Shown here in pieces: positions 41,617 through 50,328 of a stretch of DNA of 64,000 nt (the first letter of the stretch is position 1; each line of letters begins with the position of its first letter). The position numbers and the translations under genes are program-made. The notes beneath the pieces were generated by a model, which did not search any database, was not told the origin of the DNA, and was given only the letters and a program-made list of their open reading frames with translations. Origin of the DNA: Nocardioides dongkuii (GTDB lineage: Bacteria; Actinomycetota; Actinomycetes; Propionibacteriales; Nocardioidaceae); assembly GCF_014127485.1 (NCBI RefSeq), contig NZ_CP059903.1, positions 930,001 through 994,000 on the forward strand. Reading direction: 5' to 3'.

Positions 41617-41742
41617 GGCGTCCACCGTGCTGCGCACGAGCGGCCGGCGCGACCGCTCCTCCACAGGTACGGCGACCCGGGGTGCGGCGACCGCCGGCCG
41701 TCGTGGAGGGTGGGGGCACCACCCGACCTGGAGGTGCCTGCC

Positions 41743-42216
41743 GTGCCGGACCCGTCCGAACTGCCGCAGGGGCTCGCCGTGAGCCCGCCCCTCGCCGCGA
41801 CCGAGCGCGCGGTGGTCGCCTCCTTCGGCCCGCAGGCCGACGTCCGCCGGCTCTGGGCCGGGCAGCCGCACGGCCGCTCGCCGTGGGCGTCGTGCGCCGA
41901 CGGCTGCTGCCTCGACCTGGCGCTCCGCTCGGAGCCGGCCGAGGCCGTCGCCTGGCTGCGCTTCCTGCTGCGCGAGGTGCTCAGCCCACGGGCGGTCGCC
42001 GCGGCGCGTCGTACGGCGGCCGCGGGGCTGCCCGGCGGCCACCGGGTGGACGGCCGCGTCCTGGTGGGGGAGTCGGCGCCGGTGCTGGTCACGGTCGCCG
42101 CGAGCCGGGTGCACGAGGTCCGCCTGGACGACGACCACCTCCCGCTCGAGCCGCGGTCCCGCAGCAGGTGCGCCGAGGTGGTCGCGCTCCGCGAGGGCCC
42201 TCACACCGAGCGGTAG
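41743..42216 (+). CDS. Conserved protein of unknown function
   Basis: A 157-residue protein with no signal peptide or membrane segment. ADGCCLDLALRSEPAEAVAW carries a cysteine pair, and RRTAAAGLPGGHRVDGRVLV is glycine-rich. GTG 41743 is one of two close in-frame GTG codons (the other is 9 nt earlier). Its 3' end overlaps the convergent glycogen synthase gene by 16 nt. Nothing suggests a function. Confidence 0.6.
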   Translation: MPDPSELPQGLAVSPPLAATERAVVASFGPQADVRRLWAGQPHGRSPWASCADGCCLDLALRSEPAEAVAWLRFLLREVLSPRAVAAARRTAAAGLPGGHRVDGRVLVGESAPVLVTVAASRVHEVRLDDDHLPLEPRSRSRCAEVVALREGPHTER

Positions 42217-43395
42217 ACCTCCACGGTGCGCTCCGCGACGGCGTCCCAGCTGAACTGCTCGACCGCCCGCCGCCGGCCCGCGCGGCCCCACGCGGCGGCC
42301 CGCTCGGGGTCGGCCAGCGTCTCGGTGAGCGCGGCGGCGAAGTCCGCGACGTACCGTTCCGGGTCCAGCGGCGTGCCGGTGCCGTCGGTGGCCTGCTCGA
42401 TCGGTACCAGCCGTCCGGTTGCCAGGTCATCGGAGGAGTCGACGACCACCTCGGGGATGCCGCCGGTCGCGGTCGCGACGACCGCGGTCTCGCAGGCCAT
42501 CGCCTCGAGGTTGACGATCCCGAGCGGCTCGTAGATCGACGGGCACGCGAAGACCGTCGCGGCGCTCAGCAGCGCGACCACGTCGGGGCGCGGCAGCATC
42601 TCGGCGATCCAGACGACGCCGGTGCGGGTGGCGCGCAGGTCGCCGACGAGCCCCTCGACCTCGGCCATGATCTCGGCGGTGTCGGGTGCGCCGGCGCACA
42701 GCACGACCTGCACCTCCGGCGGCAGCAGGGCACAGGCGCGCAGGAACAGCGGCAGCCCCTTCTGCCGGGTGATCCGGCCGACGAAGACCACCGACGGGCG
42801 GTCGGGGTCGACGCCGAGCTCGCGCACCCGGTCGGGGTCGGCGCGGCGACCAGTCGTCGGTGTCGATGCCGTTGTGGACGACGTGCACCCGGTCGGGGTC
42901 GATCGAGGGGTACGACGCGAGCACGTCGCGGCGCATCGCCGCGGAGACCGCGATCACAGCGGCGGCCGACTCGTACGCCGTCCGCTCGGCCCACCCGGAG
43001 ACGGCGTACCCGCCGCCGAGCTGCTCGGCCTTCCACGGCCGCAGCGGCTCCAGGGAGTGGGCGGTGACGACGTGCGGGACGCCGTGCAGGAGCGAGGCGA
43101 GGTGGCCGGCCATGTTGGCGTACCAGGTGTGGGAGTGCACGACGTCGGCCCCGGCGCAGGCGTCGGCGATGGCGAGGTCGACCCCGAGCGTGCGCAGCGC
43201 CGGGTTGGCGCCGGCGAGCTCCGGCGGCTCGGCGTACGACGACGTCCCGGGCTCGTCGCGTGGCGCGCCGAAGGCGTGCACCCGCGCGTCCAGGTCGCCG
43301 CGCGCCCGCAGCGCCCGGACCAGCTCGGCGACGTGCACCCCCGCGCCGCCGTACACCTCGGGCGGGTACTCCTTGGTCAGCACGTCGACTCGCAC
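42201..43395 (-). pseudogene. glgA: Glycogen synthase gene with one frameshift (GlgA, actinobacterial GT4 type)
   Basis: The N-terminal half is read from GTG 43395: [35 protein letters not shown] and the GIDTDDW acceptor region. The C-terminal half is one base out of frame: [28 protein letters not shown], and [18 protein letters not shown] with the catalytic E-x7-E region. One surplus base near 42841-42846 (CCGCGCC read as SPRR instead of SPAD) breaks the gene. Without it the protein is 397 residues, normal for actinobacterial GlgA, which adds glucose from ADP- or UDP-glucose. As given, it would be truncated soon after the break. It is divergent from glgC across 36 bp. Confidence 0.85.
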
Positions 43396-43431
43396 AAGGT
43401 GAAACTACCCGTTGGGCACTACCGTGACGCC

Positions 43432-44678
43432 ATGAGCGTTGCCGCCCGCAAGAAGGTCCTGGCCATCGTCCTCGCGGGCGGCGAGGGGAAGCGTCTGATG
43501 CCCCTGACCGCCGACCGCGCCAAGCCCGCGGTGCCGTTCGCCGGCATCTACCGGCTCATCGACTTCGCGCTGTCGAACGTCGTGAACTCCGGCTACCTGC
43601 GGGTGGTCGTGCTGACCCAGTACAAGTCGCACAGCCTGGACCGGCACGTCACCCAGACCTGGCGGATGTCGACGCTGCTCGGCAACTACGTCGCGCCGGT
43701 GCCGGCGCAGCAGCGCGTCGGCAAGCACTGGTACCTCGGCAGCGCCGACGCGATCTACCAGTCGCTGAACCTGATCAAGGACGAGAAGCCCGACATCGTC
43801 GTGGTCGTGGGCGCCGACCACGTCTACCGGATGGACTTCGCGCAGATGGTCAGCCAGCACGTCGAGAGCGGCGCCGCGTGCACCGTCGCCGCGATCCGGC
43901 AGCCGATCGGGATGGCCGACCAGTTCGGCGTCATCGACGTCCAGCCCGAGGAGCCCAGCCGGATCCGCGAGTTCCTCGAGAAGCCCACCGACCCGATCGG
44001 GCTCCCCGACAGTCCCGGCGAGGTGCTCGCCTCGATGGGCAACTACGTCTTCGACGCCGACGCGCTGGTCGAGGCGGTCACCCGCGACTCGACGACCACC
44101 GGGTCGATGCACGACATGGGCGGCGACATCGTGCCGGCGTTCGTACGCCGGTCGCAGGCGGGCGTCTACGACTACAAGGACAACGTGGTGCCGGGCGCCA
44201 CCGACCGCGACCAGGGCTACTGGCGCGACGTCGGGACCCTCTCGTCCTACTACGCCGCGCACATGGACGTCGTCTCGCCGCTGCCGGTCTTCAACCTCTA
44301 CAACTTCGCCTGGCCGATCTTCACCTCCTACGGGCCGCAGCCGCCCGCCAGATCGTCCAGGGCGCCGACGGCAGCCCCGCCCACGTCGACGAGGCGGTGC
44401 TCTCGCCCGGCACCGTGGTCAGCGGCGGGACCGTCGTCCGTTCCGTCCTGTCGCCGTCCTCCGGCGTCGGCGCGGGCGCCCTGGTGGAGGGTTCGGTCCT
44501 GCTGGACGGCGTCCGGATCGGCGCCGGCGCGGTCGTCCGCAACGCGATCCTGGACAAGAACGTCGTCGTCCCCCGCGGTGCCCAGGTCGGCGTCGACCAC
44601 GACGCCGACCGGGCCCGCGGGTTCGTGGTCGAGGACGGGCTCACCGTGCTCGGCAAGGACCAGCACTTTCCGGGGTGA
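43432..44678 (+). pseudogene. glgC: Glucose-1-phosphate adenylyltransferase gene with one frameshift
   Basis: The first 305 residues are an intact Glg[64 protein letters not shown] and [12 protein letters not shown]. After SYGPQPPA the frame shifts. The C-terminal beta-helix ([50 protein letters not shown]) continues in the -1 frame. Restoring one A near 44350 (GCCAAGATC for GCCAGATC) gives a 415-residue protein of normal length. GlgC makes ADP-glucose from glucose-1-phosphate. ATG 43432 has a -10-like TACCGT 6 nt upstream, so the transcript is probably leaderless. Confidence 0.88.
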
Positions 44679-44682
44679 CCGG

Positions 44683-44718
44683 GGGGAAGATTCACCGGTC
44701 GACCGGTGAATCGTCCCC
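44683..44718. terminator. Long perfect palindrome after glgC
   Basis: Positions 44689-44712 form a 24-bp perfect palindrome (half-site GATTCACCGGTC). Allowing one mismatch, the dyad extends outward to GGGGA/TCCCC at 44683-44718. It begins 4 nt after the glgC stop. It could act as a terminator for glgC and the convergent glycosylase gene, or as a protein-binding site. Confidence 0.5.
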
Positions 44719-44745
44719 TTGACCGACGGAGTTTCATCGGTCAAG
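44718..44745. terminator. Second hairpin between convergent genes
   Basis: CTTGACCGA (44718-44726) and TCGGTCAAG (44737-44745) form a perfect 9-bp stem with a 10-nt loop, immediately beside the palindrome at 44683-44718 and 20 nt before the end of the mismatch glycosylase gene. Confidence 0.5.
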
Positions 44746-44765
44746 CGGAAGGTCTGTCGGTCCAG

Positions 44766-45365
44766 TCAGCCGATGACGCCCGCAGCCCGGGCGGGACCGG
44801 CGTACGCCGCGGCGAGCGACGCGACCGTCTCGTGGGCGTTCAACCCGCTCGGGTTGGGGACGACCCACAGCTCGGCGCCGGCGAACGGCTCCGGCTGGGG
44901 TCCGAGGACGGCCTTCGGCAGGCCGAAGGCGGAGCGGTACGCCGTCACGCCGGCCACCGCGACGACGGCCGGGCGCGCGCGGCGTACCGTCGCGACGAGG
45001 CGCTCGCCGCCCTCGCGGAACTCGGCCGGGCTGATCTCGGAGGCCTTCGCGGTCGCGCGCGGGACGACGTTGGTGATGCCGATCCCGCGCGAGCGCAGGT
45101 AGTCGCGGTCCGCGTCGGTCATCCCCGCCGCCGGGTCGATCGGCCGCTCCAGGATCCCGGCGCGCAGCAGTGCGGGGTAGAAGCGGTTCCCCGGGTGCGC
45201 GAAGTGGGTCGAGGTCGCGGCCGTCCACAGTCCCGGGTTGATGCCCACGAAGAGCAGCCGCAGCGGCGGGTCGTCCGGACCGGGCAGCAGGTCGGGCACC
45301 TCGGCGTCGCGGAAGGACTCGAGCTCGGCGCGGGTGAAGCTGCGGCGGGGTGCGTCGGCGGGCAC
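44766..45365 (-). CDS. mug: Mismatch-specific uracil/thymine DNA glycosylase (MUG type)
   Basis: A 199-residue family 2 uracil-DNA glycosylase. The conserved motifs are FVGINPGLWTAATSTHFAHP, then GNRFYPALLRAGI (GINPG...HFA.P.NRFW), GIGITNVVPRAT, and VVPNPSGLNAH near the C-terminus. These motifs bind the flipped base in G:U or G:T mismatches for base-excision repair. The catalytic asparagine of motif 1 (GINPG) is intact. It is convergent with glgC, with two hairpins between them. Confidence 0.9.
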   Translation of the reverse strand: MPADAPRRSFTRAELESFRDAEVPDLLPGPDDPPLRLLFVGINPGLWTAATSTHFAHPGNRFYPALLRAGILERPIDPAAGMTDADRDYLRSRGIGITNVVPRATAKASEISPAEFREGGERLVATVRRARPAVVAVAGVTAYRSAFGLPKAVLGPQPEPFAGAELWVVPNPSGLNAHETVASLAAAYAGPARAAGVIG

Positions 45366-45422
45366 CCGAGCAGCCTGCCACCCGGGCGGGAACCAGCCCC
45401 GCGGGGGTACCGTCCCAGCACC

Positions 45423-45899
45423 ATGCGCCGTGCTCTCGGGACCGTCCTGCTCCTCGCCGTGCTGGCCGCGTGCGGGACCGAGGGGAACCCGCCGGCCGCC
45501 ACGGACACCCCGGGCGCCTCGGCCAGCCCGGCCAGCCCGGACACCCCGGCCTGGAGCGAGGTCGCGCTGGTCTCGGAGTCCGCCGGCCGCGGCGAGGTGG
45601 CCGCGGTCGCGACGCCGCTGCCGGACGAGGCCGCGGTGCGCGGGTTCGTCGCCCCGTTCGACGACCGGCTGGCCAACGAGGTGGCGGTCGCGGCGCGTGC
45701 GGCGGCGGTGCCCGAGGGCCAGGAGCTGTACGGCGCGGTGGTGGCGATCGGCTGCGAGGTCCCCTCCGGGGTGACGGTCGTCCAGGAGGGCGAGGACGTC
45801 GTCGTCACCGCCATGAAGGAGAAGCCCAGCCCCGGCGTCCAGTGCCTGGTGCCGGTCACGACGGTCGCCCTGGTGCTCGTCGAGGCCGGAGCGGCGTGA
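45423..45899 (+). CDS. Putative lipoprotein of unknown function
   Basis: A 158-residue protein with a lipoprotein signal peptide: MRRALGTVLLLAVLAACGTE, where LAAC is the lipobox and the cysteine (residue 17) would be lipid-modified. A threonine/serine/proline-rich linker precedes a small domain with two further cysteines (AIGCEVPSG and GVQCLVPV), probably disulfide-linked outside the membrane. The fold is not recognised. It ends 13 nt before the convergent phosphodiester glycosidase gene. Confidence 0.78.
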   Translation: MRRALGTVLLLAVLAACGTEGNPPAATDTPGASASPASPDTPAWSEVALVSESAGRGEVAAVATPLPDEAAVRGFVAPFDDRLANEVAVAARAAAVPEGQELYGAVVAIGCEVPSGVTVVQEGEDVVVTAMKEKPSPGVQCLVPVTTVALVLVEAGAA

Positions 45900-45911
45900 G
45901 CAGCCTGACCG

Positions 45912-47108
45912 CTACCGCGCGATGACCTCGAGCGCGTTGGCGACGTGGCGCGGCGCGCCGTCGGACGGCGTGTTCATCACCCGCCGCTTCCCGTCGGGCC
46001 GGCGGGCGACCATCGTCGAGGAGCCGCCGCCGTCGAGGTTCAGCGCCTCGTCGGCGCCGAGGTCGATCATCAGCCGGGCCAGCTCGACCATGGTGTAGCC
46101 GCGGCTGTCGGCCTGCCGGCCGTCGATGACGAGGAGCAGGATCTCCCGGGTGTCGCGGCTGATGCCGACCGCCGTGCGCGGGTGCATCTCGCGGTCGTCG
46201 ACGACGCTCATCAGGCCGTCCTGCACGAGGAACCGGTTGCCCGTGATCGCCATCCGGGGCCGCGCGGGGATTCGCCACCGGACGGCGAGCCGGTCGCCCA
46301 CGCGCAGCGACGCGAGCCGGCTGGCGCCCCGGTCGCGGCCGATCAGGAGGGTGCCCCGGATCCGCTCGCCGCTGGACAGCTTCCGGCGTACGTCGACGAC
46401 CCGGTTGCCTCGCACGAGGACCTGGCGGACCTTCCTCGTCTGACCGTCGGTGACCGCGGCGCCCGACGTACGCCCCCAGCGGGGGGTGTAGACGCCGATG
46501 CCGTCGGGCGGGACGCTCGGCGAGTTCACGTTGGTGAGCTGCCAGCGCGGGTGCTGCTTGACCCGCGCGACCACCGGCAGCGTGCCGATCTGGGGACGGC
46601 CCCCGGGGCCGACGTAGAAGGCGCTGTTCCAGCCCTCGCGCGGCGCGTGCAGGAACCCGCGGCTGCGATCCTTGCCCAGCCCGAGCGGGGCGCCGGTGTC
46701 GCCGATGTCGAAGAAGTCGGCGTTGACCGCGGCCACCGCGCGGTCGCTGACCATCGACGAGACGGGCGCGGTCTTCGAGACCTTGCCCGGGCCGGCGTAG
46801 TCGAGCCGGACCCCGCGGCGGTCGTACTCCACCGTCAGCAGGTGGCCCCGGACCGGGCCGCGGGCGTCGGTCTGGGTCCAGGAGGAGTACGTGACGCCGG
46901 GCGCGACCTCGAAGCTCGACGGCGCGCTGCGGTTCGAGCGGCCGCGGAGGTGCGCCGGGACGTCGGGCGCGATCGGGCCGCGGACGCCGTCGGAGGAGTG
47001 CCGGGGGCCGGCGCCGGGGGAGTCCGGGGCCTGCGCGACCGCGGTGCCGGAGCCGGCGAGCGCGCAGACCAGCAGGCCCGAGGTCAGGGCGAGGCGTCGG
47101 CGGGTCAT
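45912..47108 (-). CDS. Secreted phosphodiester glycosidase (NAGPA/DUF2233) family protein
   Basis: A 398-residue exported protein with a signal peptide (RRLALTSGLLVCALAGSGTA). The C-terminal NAGPA domain shows the family motifs: AAVNADFFDIG, HPRTAVGISRDTREILLLVI, DGRQADSRGYTMVELARLMI, and DLGADEALNLDGGGSSTMVA. The last of these, LNLDGGGSSTM, is the hallmark of the human uncovering-enzyme family that removes N-acetylglucosamine from phosphodiesters. In bacteria these enzymes probably act on cell-envelope glycans or teichoic-acid-like polymers. The S15-type peptidase/hydrolase gene lies upstream, 18 nt away on the same strand. Confidence 0.88.
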   Translation of the reverse strand: MTRRRLALTSGLLVCALAGSGTAVAQAPDSPGAGPRHSSDGVRGPIAPDVPAHLRGRSNRSAPSSFEVAPGVTYSSWTQTDARGPVRGHLLTVEYDRRGVRLDYAGPGKVSKTAPVSSMVSDRAVAAVNADFFDIGDTGAPLGLGKDRSRGFLHAPREGWNSAFYVGPGGRPQIGTLPVVARVKQHPRWQLTNVNSPSVPPDGIGVYTPRWGRTSGAAVTDGQTRKVRQVLVRGNRVVDVRRKLSSGERIRGTLLIGRDRGASRLASLRVGDRLAVRWRIPARPRMAITGNRFLVQDGLMSVVDDREMHPRTAVGISRDTREILLLVIDGRQADSRGYTMVELARLMIDLGADEALNLDGGGSSTMVARRPDGKRRVMNTPSDGAPRHVANALEVIAR

Positions 47109-47126
47109 TCGTAGCAGGCTAGGCGC

Positions 47127-48707
47127 TCACCGTCGGACGACCGGGAGGTGCACCTGGGTGTCGTCGATGGTGATCAGCCCGGGTACCCGGCTGCCCATGC
47201 CGACGAAGGTGTCGCTGATGGGCGTGGCGAGCAGGTACAGCGACTGCCCCGCCGGCACCTGCACCCCGACCGACGGCAGCGCCACCCGGCGCGCGACGCC
47301 CTGCACCGTGGTGGGCTCGCGCAGCGGGAGCACGTTGTTCTGCACCAGGCGCGCGTCCAGGGGGCTGGTGCCGACGGCGAGGCCGTAGAAGGCGCGGCTG
47401 TCGAGGCCGAGCGCGGTCACCTTGCCGGTGAGGTACGGCGAGCCGGCGACCGTCAGCGGTCCCTTCGCGATCTCGGTGGCGACCGGTGCGCCCGCGACCG
47501 TGGGCGTGGCGACCGTGCCGACGTGGTACGCGCGGTTCGGCGCGACGGACCGGGTGGTCACGCAGCCACCCGTGGGGGTGGCGAGGTGGACGCGGCCGTA
47601 CCCCTTGAGCGTGCGCTTGCGGCCCCGCAGCTGCTCGTCGAAGAACCGGATCGAGAGCCTCTGGAAGTCGCCGCCGCCGAGCTTGCGGCTGCACGGGTCG
47701 GAGGTGACGTCGACGCCGGCGGGCAGCACGGCGGGCAGCACGTGGCCGCCGTTGTAGCCGACGAAGATGCTGTGCCGGCGCGCCTTCCTGGTGAGTGCCG
47801 TGCGCCAGGTGGCCAGGCCCTGCTGGAGGTTGAACAGGGTGTCGGTGGTGCCCTGGCCGAGCAGCACCGGGATGTCGAGGCGGCGACCCTGCTGGACGTG
47901 CCACTTCGGGCCGTTCCTGCGGAAGAAGGTGGTGAGGTCCTGGGTGCCGGGGATCGACCCGTCGGGCCACTGGCCGGTGGCGACGCCCTCGACGAGCGCC
48001 TGGTAGACGCTGGGCGGCAGCGCGTCGCTCGGCAGCGCGCCGGCGCCCAGCACGGCGGCCCACTCGGTGCGGACGACGCCCTCCGGCGCGAGGCTCTCGC
48101 TCAGGTCGTGCCAGGTGATCTCCGGTGCCAGCGCGTCGAAGACCGACTTGCCGCGGGTGCGCAGCTGCTCGAAGGCGCCGACGAACTGGTACCCGCCGCC
48201 GTAGCTCCCGCCGACCGCGCCAAGCCGCGGGTCGCGCCGGCCGTCCTTCTGCACCCACCGCAGTGTCGCGATCCGGCGGACCAGGCGGCGTACGTCGCGG
48301 CCCTCGTAGGCGGGGTTCTCGACGTACGCCTTGCCGCCGGACTCGCCGAACCCGCGCTGGTCGAACGACAGCACGCCGTACCCGGCGTCGAGGTAGCCCC
48401 GGACCTGGTCGATCCCGGCGGCCGTCGCGCGCGAGCCGCCCCAGCCGTGGCTGTGCATGAGCATCGGCACCCGGTGCCGGCGGTGCGCGCGGGCCGGCTT
48501 GAACAGGGTGTAGCAGATCTTCACCTTGGCGCGGGTGCCCGGCTCGGGCACGCTCCGGACGCAGCCGTCGGTGATCTTCACCGAGCGCGCGGGGGCGGCG
48601 GCCTGTGCGGCGGGCTGTGCGGCGGTCGCCGTCGGGGAGGTCACGGCGGGTACGGCGAGGCCGGCGACCGCGAGCGCGGCGGCGAGGGCGAGGACGGGGC
48701 TCTTCAC
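47127..48707 (-). CDS. Secreted alpha/beta hydrolase (CocE/NonD, S15 X-Pro peptidase-like)
   Basis: A 526-residue exported hydrolase with a signal peptide (LALAAALAVAGLAVPAVTSP). The catalytic domain has LMHSHGWGGSRATAAGIDQV (oxyanion region), YGVLSFDQRGFGESGGKAYV, and the nucleophile elbow LGAVGGSYGGGYQF (G-x-S-x-G with the serine in GGSYGG). The late part (GHVLPAV, then a beta-rich C-terminal domain) matches the CocE/NonD or X-Pro dipeptidyl-peptidase fold. Ester or peptide substrates are possible. It is the upstream gene of a likely two-gene unit with the NAGPA-type gene. Confidence 0.85.
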   Translation of the reverse strand: MKSPVLALAAALAVAGLAVPAVTSPTATAAQPAAQAAAPARSVKITDGCVRSVPEPGTRAKVKICYTLFKPARAHRRHRVPMLMHSHGWGGSRATAAGIDQVRGYLDAGYGVLSFDQRGFGESGGKAYVENPAYEGRDVRRLVRRIATLRWVQKDGRRDPRLGAVGGSYGGGYQFVGAFEQLRTRGKSVFDALAPEITWHDLSESLAPEGVVRTEWAAVLGAGALPSDALPPSVYQALVEGVATGQWPDGSIPGTQDLTTFFRRNGPKWHVQQGRRLDIPVLLGQGTTDTLFNLQQGLATWRTALTRKARRHSIFVGYNGGHVLPAVLPAGVDVTSDPCSRKLGGGDFQRLSIRFFDEQLRGRKRTLKGYGRVHLATPTGGCVTTRSVAPNRAYHVGTVATPTVAGAPVATEIAKGPLTVAGSPYLTGKVTALGLDSRAFYGLAVGTSPLDARLVQNNVLPLREPTTVQGVARRVALPSVGVQVPAGQSLYLLATPISDTFVGMGSRVPGLITIDDTQVHLPVVRR

Positions 48708-48741
48708 ACCGGCTCAACGCCCCGGACGCGTCCGGGTCACG

Positions 48742-49635
48742 TCACCCGCAGTCGACGGCGCCGAGCCGGGCGAGTCCCTCGAGGTCGCCGGGGCCGAGCT
48801 CGGTCTGGCCGACGCTGTCGCGGTACATCAGCTCGCCGCGGTCGTCGACGTGGTCGAGGCCCATGACGTGGCCGAGCTCGTGGGTGAGGATCGCCCGCAT
48901 GACGTCCCCGCCGCCGGGGTCGTCCTCGAGGTCGCCGTACAGGCCGGCGTCGAGCGCGATCGAGCCGGTGACGTAGGTCCGCTGCCGGCCGCGCTCGAGG
49001 TACGTGCTCCCGCCGAGGCCCGCGACGTCCCCGGACAGCCGCGGCACCTCGTCGGGGCCGGCCCATCCGATGAGGACCGGCGCGGGACGGCCGAGCCCGT
49101 CGACGCGGCTGTCGAAGTCGCGGTCCTCGGAGGTGCCCTGGTCCTCGAACTCGAACCCGGACGCCTCTTCGATGACCCGCACCGAGTCGGCGACCAGGTC
49201 CTCCCAGTCGTCGGGCGCGCCGTCGGGGTTCACGACGTACCGGATCGGGCGGCAGGGGTTCCAGCTCACCGGCTCGTCGCCAGCGGGCTGGGTGGCGGCG
49301 AACGCGTACTCGCCCTCGCCGTCGGGGATCCCCACCAGCTCCCCGAGCCGGCCGTCGAGCCCGACGAGCTCGCGCAGCCGGCGCCCCGAGTCCGACGGGT
49401 CGAGCATGAAGACCCCGACGATGACCAGCAGCGCGATGATCAGGCCGGGCAGCGCGGGCCCGCGCTCCTTGCGGGGTCGCCGTCCGGTGGACCCGGTGCT
49501 CGGGATCGGGCCGATCGGCCGGTGGGTGGGGCTCGCGCCGAGGCCGTGCTCGGCGTCGAGCCGGTCGAGCTCGCGCAGTCGGCGCTCCATCTCGCGACGC
49601 CACCGCCGCTGCGCGCGGCGATCGGCGAAGCTCAC
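48742..49635 (-). CDS. Membrane-anchored matrixin-type zinc metalloprotease
   Basis: A 297-residue protein with a basic cytosolic N-terminus, one transmembrane helix (LPGLIIALLVIVGVFMLDPS) and an extracellular protease domain. The metzincin zinc motif is AILTHELGHVMGLDHVDD (HExxHxxGxxH), followed by the met-turn-like GELMYRDSVG. This identifies a matrixin/astacin-like peptidase. GTG 49635 is preferred, with GGAG 7 nt upstream; GTG 49650 adds five residues. The target is unknown. The nearest TGTCCACAGG motif (49644-49653) reads away from this gene. Confidence 0.87.
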   Translation of the reverse strand: MSFADRRAQRRWRREMERRLRELDRLDAEHGLGASPTHRPIGPIPSTGSTGRRPRKERGPALPGLIIALLVIVGVFMLDPSDSGRRLRELVGLDGRLGELVGIPDGEGEYAFAATQPAGDEPVSWNPCRPIRYVVNPDGAPDDWEDLVADSVRVIEEASGFEFEDQGTSEDRDFDSRVDGLGRPAPVLIGWAGPDEVPRLSGDVAGLGGSTYLERGRQRTYVTGSIALDAGLYGDLEDDPGGGDVMRAILTHELGHVMGLDHVDDRGELMYRDSVGQTELGPGDLEGLARLGAVDCG

Positions 49636-49643
49636 GGCTCCAT

Positions 49644-49653
49644 TGTCCACAGG
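49644..49653 (+). promoter_or_regulatory. TGTCCACAGG motif, copy 4
   Basis: This includes a perfect TTGTCCACA (49643-49651). It lies in the divergent region, 93 nt before the DUF6318 gene, further than the 49-51 nt of copies 1-3. Confidence 0.3.
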
Positions 49654-49746
49654 CGTGGGAGAGAGGGGTGCGCGGCGGGGGCGGATCTGGGTAGGTTCGT
49701 GACGGCGCCTCGGCCCGGGCCCGGCGCCCTCGGGAAGGACCTCTCC

Positions 49747-50328
49747 ATGAGTCGTGTGCTCCTCGCCGGCCTCGCGGTCACCCTCGGGCTGCTCTCGGGC
49801 TGCTCCGACGACGCCGATCCCTCACCCAAGGTGAGCCCCACGCCCAGCTCGTCGTCGGCCGGGAGTACGTCGCCCTCGCCTTCGCCGACGCCGGCGGGTC
49901 CGGTGGAGCCGACGTTGCCGCCGGAGGCGGAGGGGGACGACGCCGCTGCTGCGGAGGCGTTCGTGCGGCATTACTGGGAGATGGTGAATTACGCACAGGC
50001 GACGGGGGACGTCGCGGGTCTGCGACGGCTCGAGAGTCCGACGTGCGAGGCATGCGCAGGCGGCCGACGGACGATTGAGGAGACGTACGGAGCCGGTGGC
50101 TCTATCGAGGGCGGTGAGGCGCGAGTCTCTTCGGCTCAAGCAGGGCGGCTCGGAACAGCCGTGGGTCGCGTGTTCGGGGTAACTGTCGAGGTCGATATCG
50201 CTGAGCAAGTCGTCAATGAGCCGGGGGCAGAGACCGTTAGGCACGACGGCGGCACTTTCACCTTCGACTTCATTGTTCAGAACGAACGAGGTTCACTCCT
50301 AGTGGCGCGATGGGATGTAGACCTGTGA
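49747..50328 (+). CDS. DUF6318-family lipoprotein
   Basis: A 193-residue lipoprotein: MSRVLLAGLAVTLGLLSGCS carries the lipobox LSGC. It is followed by a serine/proline/threonine linker and the DUF6318 domain FVRHYWEMVNYAQATGDVAG, LRRLESPTCEACAGG. The C-E-A-C pair may be a disulfide. The function of DUF6318 is unknown; it is confined to actinobacteria. The GC content drops within the coding region from about 50000 onward. Its TGA overlaps the next gene's GTG by four bases (GTGA), so the pair is co-translated. ATG 49747 is clear. Confidence 0.85.
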   Translation: MSRVLLAGLAVTLGLLSGCSDDADPSPKVSPTPSSSSAGSTSPSPSPTPAGPVEPTLPPEAEGDDAAAAEAFVRHYWEMVNYAQATGDVAGLRRLESPTCEACAGGRRTIEETYGAGGSIEGGEARVSSAQAGRLGTAVGRVFGVTVEVDIAEQVVNEPGAETVRHDGGTFTFDFIVQNERGSLLVARWDVDL

